A stretch of DNA of 64,000 bases, from the NCBI RefSeq assembly GCF_022436675.1, contig NZ_JAKUJZ010000007.1, positions 62,001 through 126,000 on the forward strand. The letters are read 5' to 3'. This DNA comes from Rheinheimera hassiensis. GTDB taxonomy: Bacteria > Pseudomonadota > Gammaproteobacteria > Enterobacterales > Alteromonadaceae. The notes below the pieces were generated by a model. That model searched no databases and was not told the DNA's origin. It was given only the letters and a program-made list of their open reading frames with translations. The translations under genes and the position numbers were made by a program. Shown here one piece after another: positions 57,375-64,000 of this stretch. How positions within the stretch are numbered: the first letter of the stretch is position 1; each line of letters opens with the position of its first letter.

Positions 57375-59138
57375 ATGGTCTTTTTTGTACGGCAAATATT
57401 TTGGGGGGCAATATTCTTGCTTGCCCCTAATTTTCTTTATGCGACAGAACCTCCTCCTGAGAAAGGCTATTTGCCTCAGCTTGAGAAAGTTGATGATTTA
57501 AGACTATCAAATTTTAAAGCCTTTCAGCATGAACTAAAGAGACTAGATGAATATAGCTCCAGGTTTGATGCAGATGAATCTGATTACCTGAACTTACTAA
57601 AGGCCAGCGAAGCAACATTGCTTAGCAATTATCATGAAACGCCAGCCTTGCTACAAAACCTGCTGTATCGTCCTGCGAATGATGTGCTTCGGATCCGAGC
57701 TCTGGCATTGTTGGTAAATTCTTATGTTCTTGCTCAGAACTACGCTAATGCTTTTGAGTATTTTGAAATTTTATTGACAGAAGGACATCAGCTAACTGAC
57801 GAAAAAGCACTGGTGCAACGTCTTGGCGTAATTGCGCTGCTATACATTAAGTTAGAAAAGTTTGATCTAGCCCAGTATTACTTGCGAGATATCCACTCCT
57901 TAGCTTTATCGGACATCAACCTTTGTCGTTTGTATACCCAAAAAATTGAAGCAATGTCTGCTCAGGCTAAACAGCAGGATTTTGATAAAGAATCTGAGTT
58001 TGGTTTTAGTCTTTGTCAGCGTACCGGTGAGAAAATAGCGGCTGGTTTTATTATTGCCGAAATCGTTCGTTACAATGTTAATCAAAAGCACTTTGCAGTT
58101 GCAATAAACAGCTATGAAAACTATCGCGAAACACTTAATACAACAAATTACTCTTTTCTTGTAGCCAAGGTAAATGCGTTAGTATCACAAGCCTACTTTG
58201 CTGAGAACGACATGTCAAAAGCAGAGTCTTTGGCAAAAGAAGCGCTGCTATTTTCAGATACTCACCCTTTTAGTTTGCCTGTTATTTTGGCTGCTAAGTC
58301 GCTGTATGAAATAGCTAAATATCAAAAAAAATTTCAAGAATCACTAAAATATCTTGAGTTATTAAACGCAGCTAAAACGTCGTATGAAAAAGAGTTATCT
58401 TCACAGCTTCTGGCTTATCACCTGGCTCGGGGAGAAATTGAAGTGAAGAATCAACGTATAGCGCTGTTAGATAAAGACAACGAGTTACTATCATTACAAA
58501 GAAACATATACGCGCAAGAGGTTCGGCAGCACAGGTTACTTATGTTGTTGCTATTTGTCGTGCTGCTTATCGCTAGTTTTATAGCCTATCGAGGCATGTC
58601 CGGTCGTAAACGCTTTAAAAAAATTGCTGAGTTTGACCAATTAACCGGTATCAGTAACCGTTATCATTTTAACAATTTGGCTAAAGTTGCACTGGATTAC
58701 TGCGAGCTTAACGCTAAACCCGCTGCACTAATCCTGTTTGACCTGGATTACTTTAAAACTATCAATGACAACTACGGCCATGCTATCGGAGATTGGGCAC
58801 TGCAACAGGTGGTAAAAACCTGTCGTAATTTTATGCGCAATAATGATGTATTTGGCCGTATTGGCGGGGAAGAGTTTGCTGTGGTGTTGCCGGGCTGCCA
58901 TGCCGATAAAGCCGCATTACTGGCAGAGATATGCCGTGATGCTATTTCTACTATAGATACGACAGAAAGTGGTTATACGTTCCCGATTAGTGCCAGTTTT
59001 GGTGTCAGCTCTTCCGATATATCGGGCTATCAGCTTAAACAGTTGTTAGCTGATGCAGATCTGGCAATGTACAGAGCCAAGCAATCAGGACGGGATCAGA
59101 TTGCAACTTATACTCACCTTATAGATAAAGCGGACTAA
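57375..59138 (+). CDS. periplasmic-sensor diguanylate cyclase, module 1
   Basis: 587 residues. A signal peptide (about 1-24) is followed by a long helical, TPR-like periplasmic sensor (about 30-370), a short coiled coil ('IALLDKDNELLSLQRN'), one membrane helix (about 388-405) and a cytoplasmic GGDEF domain. The active site is GGEEF at 497-501 and the inhibitory I-site RxxD (RNND) at 488-491, so the enzyme should make and be feedback-inhibited by c-di-GMP. The sensor half is more A+T-rich by eye. Placement right behind a precursor gene suggests it senses or is regulated by the peptide (inference). Confidence 0.88.
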   Translation: MVFFVRQIFWGAIFLLAPNFLYATEPPPEKGYLPQLEKVDDLRLSNFKAFQHELKRLDEYSSRFDADESDYLNLLKASEATLLSNYHETPALLQNLLYRPANDVLRIRALALLVNSYVLAQNYANAFEYFEILLTEGHQLTDEKALVQRLGVIALLYIKLEKFDLAQYYLRDIHSLALSDINLCRLYTQKIEAMSAQAKQQDFDKESEFGFSLCQRTGEKIAAGFIIAEIVRYNVNQKHFAVAINSYENYRETLNTTNYSFLVAKVNALVSQAYFAENDMSKAESLAKEALLFSDTHPFSLPVILAAKSLYEIAKYQKKFQESLKYLELLNAAKTSYEKELSSQLLAYHLARGEIEVKNQRIALLDKDNELLSLQRNIYAQEVRQHRLLMLLLFVVLLIASFIAYRGMSGRKRFKKIAEFDQLTGISNRYHFNNLAKVALDYCELNAKPAALILFDLDYFKTINDNYGHAIGDWALQQVVKTCRNFMRNNDVFGRIGGEEFAVVLPGCHADKAALLAEICRDAISTIDTTESGYTFPISASFGVSSSDISGYQLKQLLADADLAMYRAKQSGRDQIATYTHLIDKAD

Positions 59139-59179
59139 AAATTTATTGTCGTTGTGTATTATAACGTTACTGTAGTAGT

Positions 59180-59193
59180 TGTAATTCTTTACA
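59180..59193. promoter_or_regulatory. inverted repeat upstream of precursor 2
   Basis: TGTAA-N4-TTACA, 81 bases upstream of the second precursor ATG, in the 135-base gap after the first cyclase. It resembles the HexR operator but is one base shorter, so its regulator is unknown. The gap may carry an internal promoter. Confidence 0.3.
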
Positions 59194-59273
59194 GCCGGGT
59201 GCAGGATGGTACTTAAATTCTGATTTAATTTAAAACCTTTCACTGTGATATAACAATTATACAGGGACTAACA

Positions 59274-59549
59274 ATGAATAAAGTAATTAGCTTGCTTGAA
59301 ACTTTGGGGCAGAATGCTGCGTTACAGAGCCTGGATACTGCAGCTTTACAAAAAGTATTTAACCCGTTGGATATGGATGTTCAGGTGCAGCAGGCTATCT
59401 TGAGCAGGGATCACGTTCAGTTAGAAGCCTTATTACAAGTGCGGAACAAAGTGATATGTGCAATTTGCCCCGCAGAAGAACCGCCACAAGATGTGCCAGA
59501 GAATGACGACGAGACTGAGGAAAAGTCATCGGTTGCCGCTAACTTTTAG
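59274..59549 (+). CDS. borosin-type precursor peptide, copy 2
   Basis: 91 residues; ACAGGGACTAACA precedes the ATG. Leader 'VISLLETLGQNAALQSL' parallels copy 1, followed by 'VQQAILSRDHVQLEALLQ'. The core-like segment is 'VRNKVICAICPAEEP' (57-71), with an extra Cys where copy 1 has Phe, then an acidic tail ending 'KSSVAANF'. Divergence in the leader with retention of the core motif points to selection on the motif. The end overlaps the second cyclase in another frame if that gene starts at 59503. Confidence 0.75.
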   Translation: MNKVISLLETLGQNAALQSLDTAALQKVFNPLDMDVQVQQAILSRDHVQLEALLQVRNKVICAICPAEEPPQDVPENDDETEEKSSVAANF

Positions 59550-61296
59550 ATTGGCTCAGCCACTGCTAATTAAACTTATAAAACCAGCATTGATAATCTT
59601 TGCTGGTTTTGTTGCTATTGCACCAGCCAGTGAAATGACCGAGCGACTGGACGCATTGGATGATCTTAAAGTCGTTAATGTAGCGCAGTTCAGTGAAAAA
59701 CTGGCAGTTATTGCTGAAAACGCCGGGAAGCTGACACAGTATGAATACGACTATTTAGAGTTACTGCAAAGCTATGAAATGTCGCTGCGTGGTGATTTCG
59801 ACGGAGCAGCAGCGTTGCTGGAGTCAATGCTAGCCCGTGATACTGAACCGGAAATTGTTTTTCGGGTTAAAGCACTGTTGGTGAATGTGTTTGCAGTAAC
59901 CAGAAATTACCGCAATGCGTTTTCTTATCTTGAACAAATAAGCCGTGAAGTTCAGTCTGTAACATCAACCCGGGCAAAAGAGCACGGCCTGAGCGTACTG
60001 GCTTATACTTATAATCAGCTGTCAGAGTTTGATATTGCCAGGTTTTATGCTCAGGTATTGATCGATAGCGCAACATCAGAAAAAACACTGTGTCATGCCA
60101 GACATCATTTAATCGAATCGTTGTATGGGTTAGGGCAATGGGAGCTTTTCAGCACTATGGTGGAATCATCAGTAAGCCATTGTGTTGATAACCGGGAGCT
60201 GATTTTTGCTAACCTTATCCGCCTTAAATACTTTAACTATTTATTACAGACAGAACAGTACCGGCAGGCTGACAAGTATTATGATTCATTCATAGATTCA
60301 GTTACTAAAACAAATTACCCATTTCTGCTGGCAGGAGTTTTAGGAGCAGGAGCGCAAAACAGTCTGGCCCTGGCAGAATACAACATTGCAGAAGAGCGGG
60401 CTAATCGCACCTTACAGCACTCGGGCGCTTCAGAGTTTAGCTTACCGGTGTTAAATGCTTATTATGTGTTATACCAGGTTAACTATACACGGCAAAATTT
60501 CAATAAGGCATTGGAATATCATGTAAAGTATACTTCTGCTCTAAAAGCGAATAGCGATGACCGCTTTGTAAGACAACAAGCCTATCACGTTGCTAAAGCG
60601 GAAATAGAAGTGAAAGATCAGCGCTTAGCCTTACTCGATAAAGATAACGAATTACTTTTTTTACAAAAAAACCTGTATCAGCAAGAAGTAAAACAAAACC
60701 GCCTTATTATGCTGTTGCTACTGCTAATTGTAGCTTTGGCCAGTTTTATGGCATACCGCGGTATGTCCGGGCGTAGTCGCTTTAAAAAAATTGCCGAATA
60801 TGATCAGTTAACCGGTATTAGTAACCGTTATCACTTTAACAACCAGGCCAGAGTAGCGCTGGACTATTGTGAGCTGGATGCCAAACCTGCAGCACTGATT
60901 TTATTTGACCTGGATCACTTTAAAAATATAAACGATCGATGCGGCCACGCCACAGGCGATTGGGCACTGCAGCAGGTGGTAAAAACCTGCCGTAATTTTA
61001 TGCGCAATAATGATGTATTTGGCCGCATTGGCGGGGAAGAGTTTGCTGTCGTGTTGCCGGGTTGCCATGCGGATAAAGCTGCATTGATGGCCGAGATATG
61101 CCGTGATGCCATTGCCACTATAGATACTAAAGCCAGCGGTTGTACGTTTCCTCTTAGTGCCAGTTTTGGTGTCAGCTCTTCCGATACGTCTGGCTATCAG
61201 CTTAAACAGCTACTGGCTGATGCTGATCTGGCAATGTACAAAGCGAAGCAGTCCGGGCGGGATCAGGTATCAATGTATACAGAAGAGCTGGGCTGA
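59503..61296 (+). CDS. periplasmic-sensor diguanylate cyclase, module 2
   Basis: 597 residues if it starts at ATG 59503; GTG 59458, TTG 59533 and TTG 59551 are alternatives, so the exact start is open. A signal peptide ('KPALIIFAGFVAIAPASE'), a TPR-like periplasmic sensor, a coiled coil and one membrane helix precede the GGDEF domain. GGEEF is at 510-514 and RNND upstream is the I-site. It is a paralogue of module 1: the sensor halves are clearly diverged, whereas the GGDEF halves share long identical DNA blocks. It overlaps precursor 2. Confidence 0.87.
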   Translation: MTTRLRKSHRLPLTFRLAQPLLIKLIKPALIIFAGFVAIAPASEMTERLDALDDLKVVNVAQFSEKLAVIAENAGKLTQYEYDYLELLQSYEMSLRGDFDGAAALLESMLARDTEPEIVFRVKALLVNVFAVTRNYRNAFSYLEQISREVQSVTSTRAKEHGLSVLAYTYNQLSEFDIARFYAQVLIDSATSEKTLCHARHHLIESLYGLGQWELFSTMVESSVSHCVDNRELIFANLIRLKYFNYLLQTEQYRQADKYYDSFIDSVTKTNYPFLLAGVLGAGAQNSLALAEYNIAEERANRTLQHSGASEFSLPVLNAYYVLYQVNYTRQNFNKALEYHVKYTSALKANSDDRFVRQQAYHVAKAEIEVKDQRLALLDKDNELLFLQKNLYQQEVKQNRLIMLLLLLIVALASFMAYRGMSGRSRFKKIAEYDQLTGISNRYHFNNQARVALDYCELDAKPAALILFDLDHFKNINDRCGHATGDWALQQVVKTCRNFMRNNDVFGRIGGEEFAVVLPGCHADKAALMAEICRDAIATIDTKASGCTFPLSASFGVSSSDTSGYQLKQLLADADLAMYKAKQSGRDQVSMYTEELG

Positions 61297-61379
61297 TTTA
61301 CTGTGTCACAAGCGTCAGGTTTGGCTGAGTGCGTTAACTGCGGTAGAATCAGTGCATTATGACAACCCGGAGCTGGCGC

Positions 61380-62450
61380 ATGGCGCAACTATCTACCCAA
61401 CACGTCCAACTGCTGCAACATGGCGATTTTTTGCAACTCACTCTTTCAAACCCTGATGGCTTGCCATCATCACAGTTTTCATTACCTGATGGCACAGCGG
61501 TCAGGATTTTCGATACAGGCGTAATATGTTTTGAGCCGGCACTTTGTGAAAGCAATACCAAAGATATCGTTCTGTCCTGTGGCGTACACGGCAATGAAAC
61601 GGCGCCGATAGAGATTTGCGCTGAGCTGGTAAAAGACCTGCTAACCGGCCAACTTCAACTTAAACATCGCTTGTTAGTGCTGTTTGGCAACCCTGCCGCG
61701 ATAAATGCCGGTACACGCGAAATTATCGAAAACCTAAACAGGCTATTTTCCGGTCACCATAGCATGGGCGCGGGCCTGATTAACGCTGAGCGTAAGCGCG
61801 CTAAGGCGTTGGAAGAGTACGTCAGTCGTTTCTATCAAGAGATACGCGTAACCAGTGCGGTGCCGCGTAACCGTTATTTATATGATTTACACACTGCTAT
61901 CCGTGGCTCCCGTTTTGAAAAATTTGCCGTGTATCCGTTCTTGCATAATAAGCCGTGGCAAAAGGCCGAGTTTGAGTTTTTACAGGCCTGTGATGTCACG
62001 ACAGTGCTGTTAATGCAAACGCCGGCGTCTACCTTCAGTTACTACGCGTCTAACAGCCATGGTGCCGATGCCTTTACCATTGAGCTGGGCAAGGTAAAGC
62101 CGTTTGGCCAGAACGATATGCAACGTTTTGCCAAAGCGCGTGCTGCGCTGCGCCAATTGGTTGGCGAAGACGCGGTGAGCACAGTTCATTTTGACGAGCA
62201 GCAATTTCAGCTGTATCAAGTGTATCGCGCGATCAATAAACAAACGCAGGAGTTTAAACTGCACTTTGCGGATGATGTAGAAAATTTTACTGCTTATCCG
62301 CAAGGCACCTTGCTGGCGACAGACGGTGATATTGAGTACAGAGTAGAGCGCGAAGGTGAAGCCATTATTTTCCCCAATGCCAAAGTGGCCATAGGTCAGC
62401 GCGCTATGCTGATGGTGGTGCCCACTACGGTGGCGCACAATATCGCTTAA
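61380..62450 (+). CDS. astE: succinylglutamate desuccinylase
   Basis: Last enzyme of the arginine succinyltransferase pathway, releasing glutamate and succinate from N2-succinylglutamate. 356 residues from ATG 61380, supported by CGGAG 7 bases upstream over the ATG at 61359. Zinc motif 'CGVHGNETAPIEI' (His, Glu), 'GNPAAINAGTREIIENLNRLF' and third ligand region 'LYDLHTAIRGSRFEKFAVYP' are present. The other ast genes are not in the window. Confidence 0.93.
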   Translation: MAQLSTQHVQLLQHGDFLQLTLSNPDGLPSSQFSLPDGTAVRIFDTGVICFEPALCESNTKDIVLSCGVHGNETAPIEICAELVKDLLTGQLQLKHRLLVLFGNPAAINAGTREIIENLNRLFSGHHSMGAGLINAERKRAKALEEYVSRFYQEIRVTSAVPRNRYLYDLHTAIRGSRFEKFAVYPFLHNKPWQKAEFEFLQACDVTTVLLMQTPASTFSYYASNSHGADAFTIELGKVKPFGQNDMQRFAKARAALRQLVGEDAVSTVHFDEQQFQLYQVYRAINKQTQEFKLHFADDVENFTAYPQGTLLATDGDIEYRVEREGEAIIFPNAKVAIGQRAMLMVVPTTVAHNIA

Positions 62451-62627
62451 CGGCTTATTCCCACAGTAAACTGCTGTAAAGAGTAAATTTAAGCTGACAG
62501 TCGTTCGAGCTGCTTGCCGGGCCAAACCCGGCCGGCGGTTGCAATGCAGTTTACGTAAAGGTAAAGTTGCCGCCGATAATAATCAGAACACACCGGTGCC
62601 GGTTAACGCCAGGCACAAAACGGGGAG

Positions 62628-62643
62628 AGCGGTTAAAACCGCT
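62628..62643. promoter_or_regulatory. 16-bp perfect palindrome before the bkd genes
   Basis: AGCGGTTAAAACCGCT, a perfect palindrome, touches a TATACT hexamer (62643-62648, 5 of 6 match to a -10 box). That position suits an operator or activator site for the keto-acid dehydrogenase operon. No regulator gene is nearby in the window. Confidence 0.5.
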
Positions 62644-62666
62644 ATACTGGACGGTAGAAGCTAAGT

Positions 62667-62700
62667 TCCGCCAGCCTGATACCAAGGCCGGGTTGGCGGA
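62667..62700 (+). other. leader hairpin upstream of bkdA1
   Basis: Ten-base arms TCCGCCAGCC and GGTTGGCGGA (one G-T pair) with a 14-base loop, in the leader between the palindrome and the ATG at 62743. Possible attenuation or translation control. The rest of 62451-62742 shows no gene. Confidence 0.4.
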
Positions 62701-62742
62701 GCTGCCACCTGTCTGACACGTATAACAAACAAGAGACACCCT

Positions 62743-63927
62743 ATGACTAACCCAAATAACGCCACCATTACCACGGTGCACACTGCGGAGTTTACCGCCG
62801 GTGATGCGTTAAAAATTCCTACACTACGCATTTTACGTGACGATGGCAGCTTGTACGAAGGTGCTGTAGCGCCGGAGTTGGATAAAGCTACCGCCATTAA
62901 AATGTACGATACCATGGTGTTTACCCGCGTACTGGATGAGCGCATGTTAGCCGCCCAGCGTCAGGGCCGTATCAGCTTTTATATGCAATGTTTAGGCGAA
63001 GAGGCCACTACGGTGGGTAGCGCAGCGGCATTGACAGAGCAAGATATGATCATGGCGCAGTATCGCGAACAGGGCGCATTGCGTTATCGTGGTTTTACGC
63101 TGGAGCAGTTTATGAACCAGCTGTTTTCCAACGAAAAAGATTTGGGTAAAGGTCGGCAGATGCCGGTGCATTACGGCAGTAAAGACATTTACTATATGAC
63201 CATTTCGTCACCGCTGGGCACACAGATACCCCAGGCCAGTGGTTATGCCTATGCGCAAAAGCTGCGCGGTTTACCTAACACCACTATTTGTTACTTCGGT
63301 GAAGGTGCGGCCTCAGAAGGTGATTTCCACGCCGGATTAAATATGGCGGCGGTACACAAGGCGCCGGTAATTTTCTTCTGTCGTAACAATGGCTATGCCA
63401 TTTCTACGCCGGCCAGTGAGCAGTTTGTTGGTGATGGTATTGCCTGCCGTGCAGTCGGTTACGGTATGAAAGCGCTGCGGGTAGATGGCGCTGACATTTT
63501 AGCGGTGTACCAGGCCACTAAAATGGCACGTGACCACGCACTTAAGCATAACGAGCCGGTGTTAATTGAATCTATTGCTTACCGTTTAGGTGCACATTCC
63601 TCGTCTGACGATCCAAGTGGTTACCGCTCAAAAGAAGAAGAAGAAAAGTGGCGCCAGAACGACCCTATTGCCCGTTTCCGTTTATGGCTGGTAGAAAAAG
63701 GCTGGTTGAACGAAGCCGACGATAAAGCCACTATTGAAGCGCTGCGCAGCGAAATTCTCGATGCGTTAAAAGTGGCGGAAAAAGTGGCCAAGCCTGGCAT
63801 AGAGCACCTTATTTCTGATGTTTACGCCGAGCCAATACCGGCATTACAACAACAATTAGATGAATTAAAAGCGCATATCCGTAATTATCCGGAAGCGTAT
63901 CCGGTAACGGCGGGGAGACTGGACTAA
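62743..63927 (+). CDS. bkdA1: branched-chain 2-oxoacid dehydrogenase E1, alpha subunit
   Basis: 394 residues; thiamine-diphosphate-dependent subunit that decarboxylates the oxoacids from Val, Leu and Ile. TPP-binding stretch 'ICYFGEGAASEGDFHAGLNMAAVHKAPVIFFCRNNGYAIST' and 'YRLGAHSSSDDPSGYRSKEEEEKW' are typical. Branched-chain rather than pyruvate E1 is favoured by 'YREQGALRYRGFTLEQFMNQLF' and the separate beta gene. A one-base TAATG overlap joins it to the next gene. Confidence 0.92.
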   Translation: MTNPNNATITTVHTAEFTAGDALKIPTLRILRDDGSLYEGAVAPELDKATAIKMYDTMVFTRVLDERMLAAQRQGRISFYMQCLGEEATTVGSAAALTEQDMIMAQYREQGALRYRGFTLEQFMNQLFSNEKDLGKGRQMPVHYGSKDIYYMTISSPLGTQIPQASGYAYAQKLRGLPNTTICYFGEGAASEGDFHAGLNMAAVHKAPVIFFCRNNGYAISTPASEQFVGDGIACRAVGYGMKALRVDGADILAVYQATKMARDHALKHNEPVLIESIAYRLGAHSSSDDPSGYRSKEEEEKWRQNDPIARFRLWLVEKGWLNEADDKATIEALRSEILDALKVAEKVAKPGIEHLISDVYAEPIPALQQQLDELKAHIRNYPEAYPVTAGRLD

Positions 63928-64000
63928 TGGCAAAAATGAACATGTTGCAGGCCATTAATAATGCGCTTGATTTAGCCATGGCCAAAGACGACAGCGTAGT
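63927..64000 (+). CDS. bkdA2: branched-chain 2-oxoacid dehydrogenase E1, beta subunit (5' end only)
   Basis: Only 24 codons are visible before the right edge. The start 'MAKMNMLQAINNALDLAMAKD' fits the beta subunit of the E1 component, and the one-base TAATG overlap with the alpha gene is the usual operon coupling. Confidence 0.8.
   Translation, partial: MAKMNMLQAINNALDLAMAKDDSV

Overview
The window looks like chromosome of a marine or freshwater gammaproteobacterium of the Alteromonadales type, near Rheinheimera, Alishewanella or Arsukibacterium. This is inferred from protein flavour, gene order (fur/fldA/ybfE/ybfF/seqA/pgm; sppA-ansA; a YeaC homologue), a balanced base composition and many PhoD/TonB-receptor/GGDEF-type genes. 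No rRNA, tRNA, CRISPR array, transposase or prophage was seen.

Layout. 1-3114 (minus): cbb3 cytochrome oxidase operon ccoNOQP, with ccoP running off the left edge, and a divergent small lipoprotein. 3.8-5.8 kb (minus): gapA and a YeaD-like sugar-phosphate epimerase. 5.9-15.3 kb (plus): malQ-glgB-glgX (glycogen/maltodextrin), then gnd-purT. 15.5-30.8 kb: a strip of small accessory genes (three GNAT acetyltransferases, a FosA-like protein, hydrolases, beta-lactamase-fold proteins, lipoproteins, a Tat-exported PhoD phosphatase, a TonB receptor, a WYL regulator with msrB). 30.9-38.7 kb: a long-form GAPDH, an M14 carboxypeptidase, a YfeW-like protein, YeaC and a 902-residue DUF349 protein. 38.8-41.8 kb (minus): ansA and sppA. 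42-47.6 kb: fadH, glgC-glgA, ydjA. 47.7-55.6 kb: fur, fldA, ybfE, ybfF, seqA, pgm, glgP. 61.4-64 kb: astE and the start of a branched-chain keto-acid dehydrogenase operon.

The most unusual locus is 55.6-61.3 kb. A stand-alone alpha-N-methyltransferase of the split-borosin type (tetrapyrrole-methylase fold, strongly resembling SonM of Shewanella oneidensis) is followed by a GNAT acetyltransferase and then two successive modules. Each module is a ~90-residue precursor-like peptide followed immediately by a periplasmic-sensor/transmembrane/GGDEF diguanylate cyclase. The two peptides share a leader resembling the SonA leader and the pattern V-R-x-K-[IV]-[IV]-C-x3-P-x-E-E-P, then an acidic tail. 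The arrangement suggests a ribosomally made, backbone N-methylated peptide that is functionally tied to cyclic-di-GMP signalling. That link is an inference from gene order.

Metabolically the window is rich in storage-carbon genes: glgC, glgA and glgB for synthesis; glgP, glgX and malQ for breakdown; pgm, gapA and gnd leading into central metabolism. Near-palindromes matching the HexR operator lie between gapA and malQ (two copies) and between pgm and glgP (one perfect copy). This suggests that sugar catabolism and glycogen turnover share one regulator.
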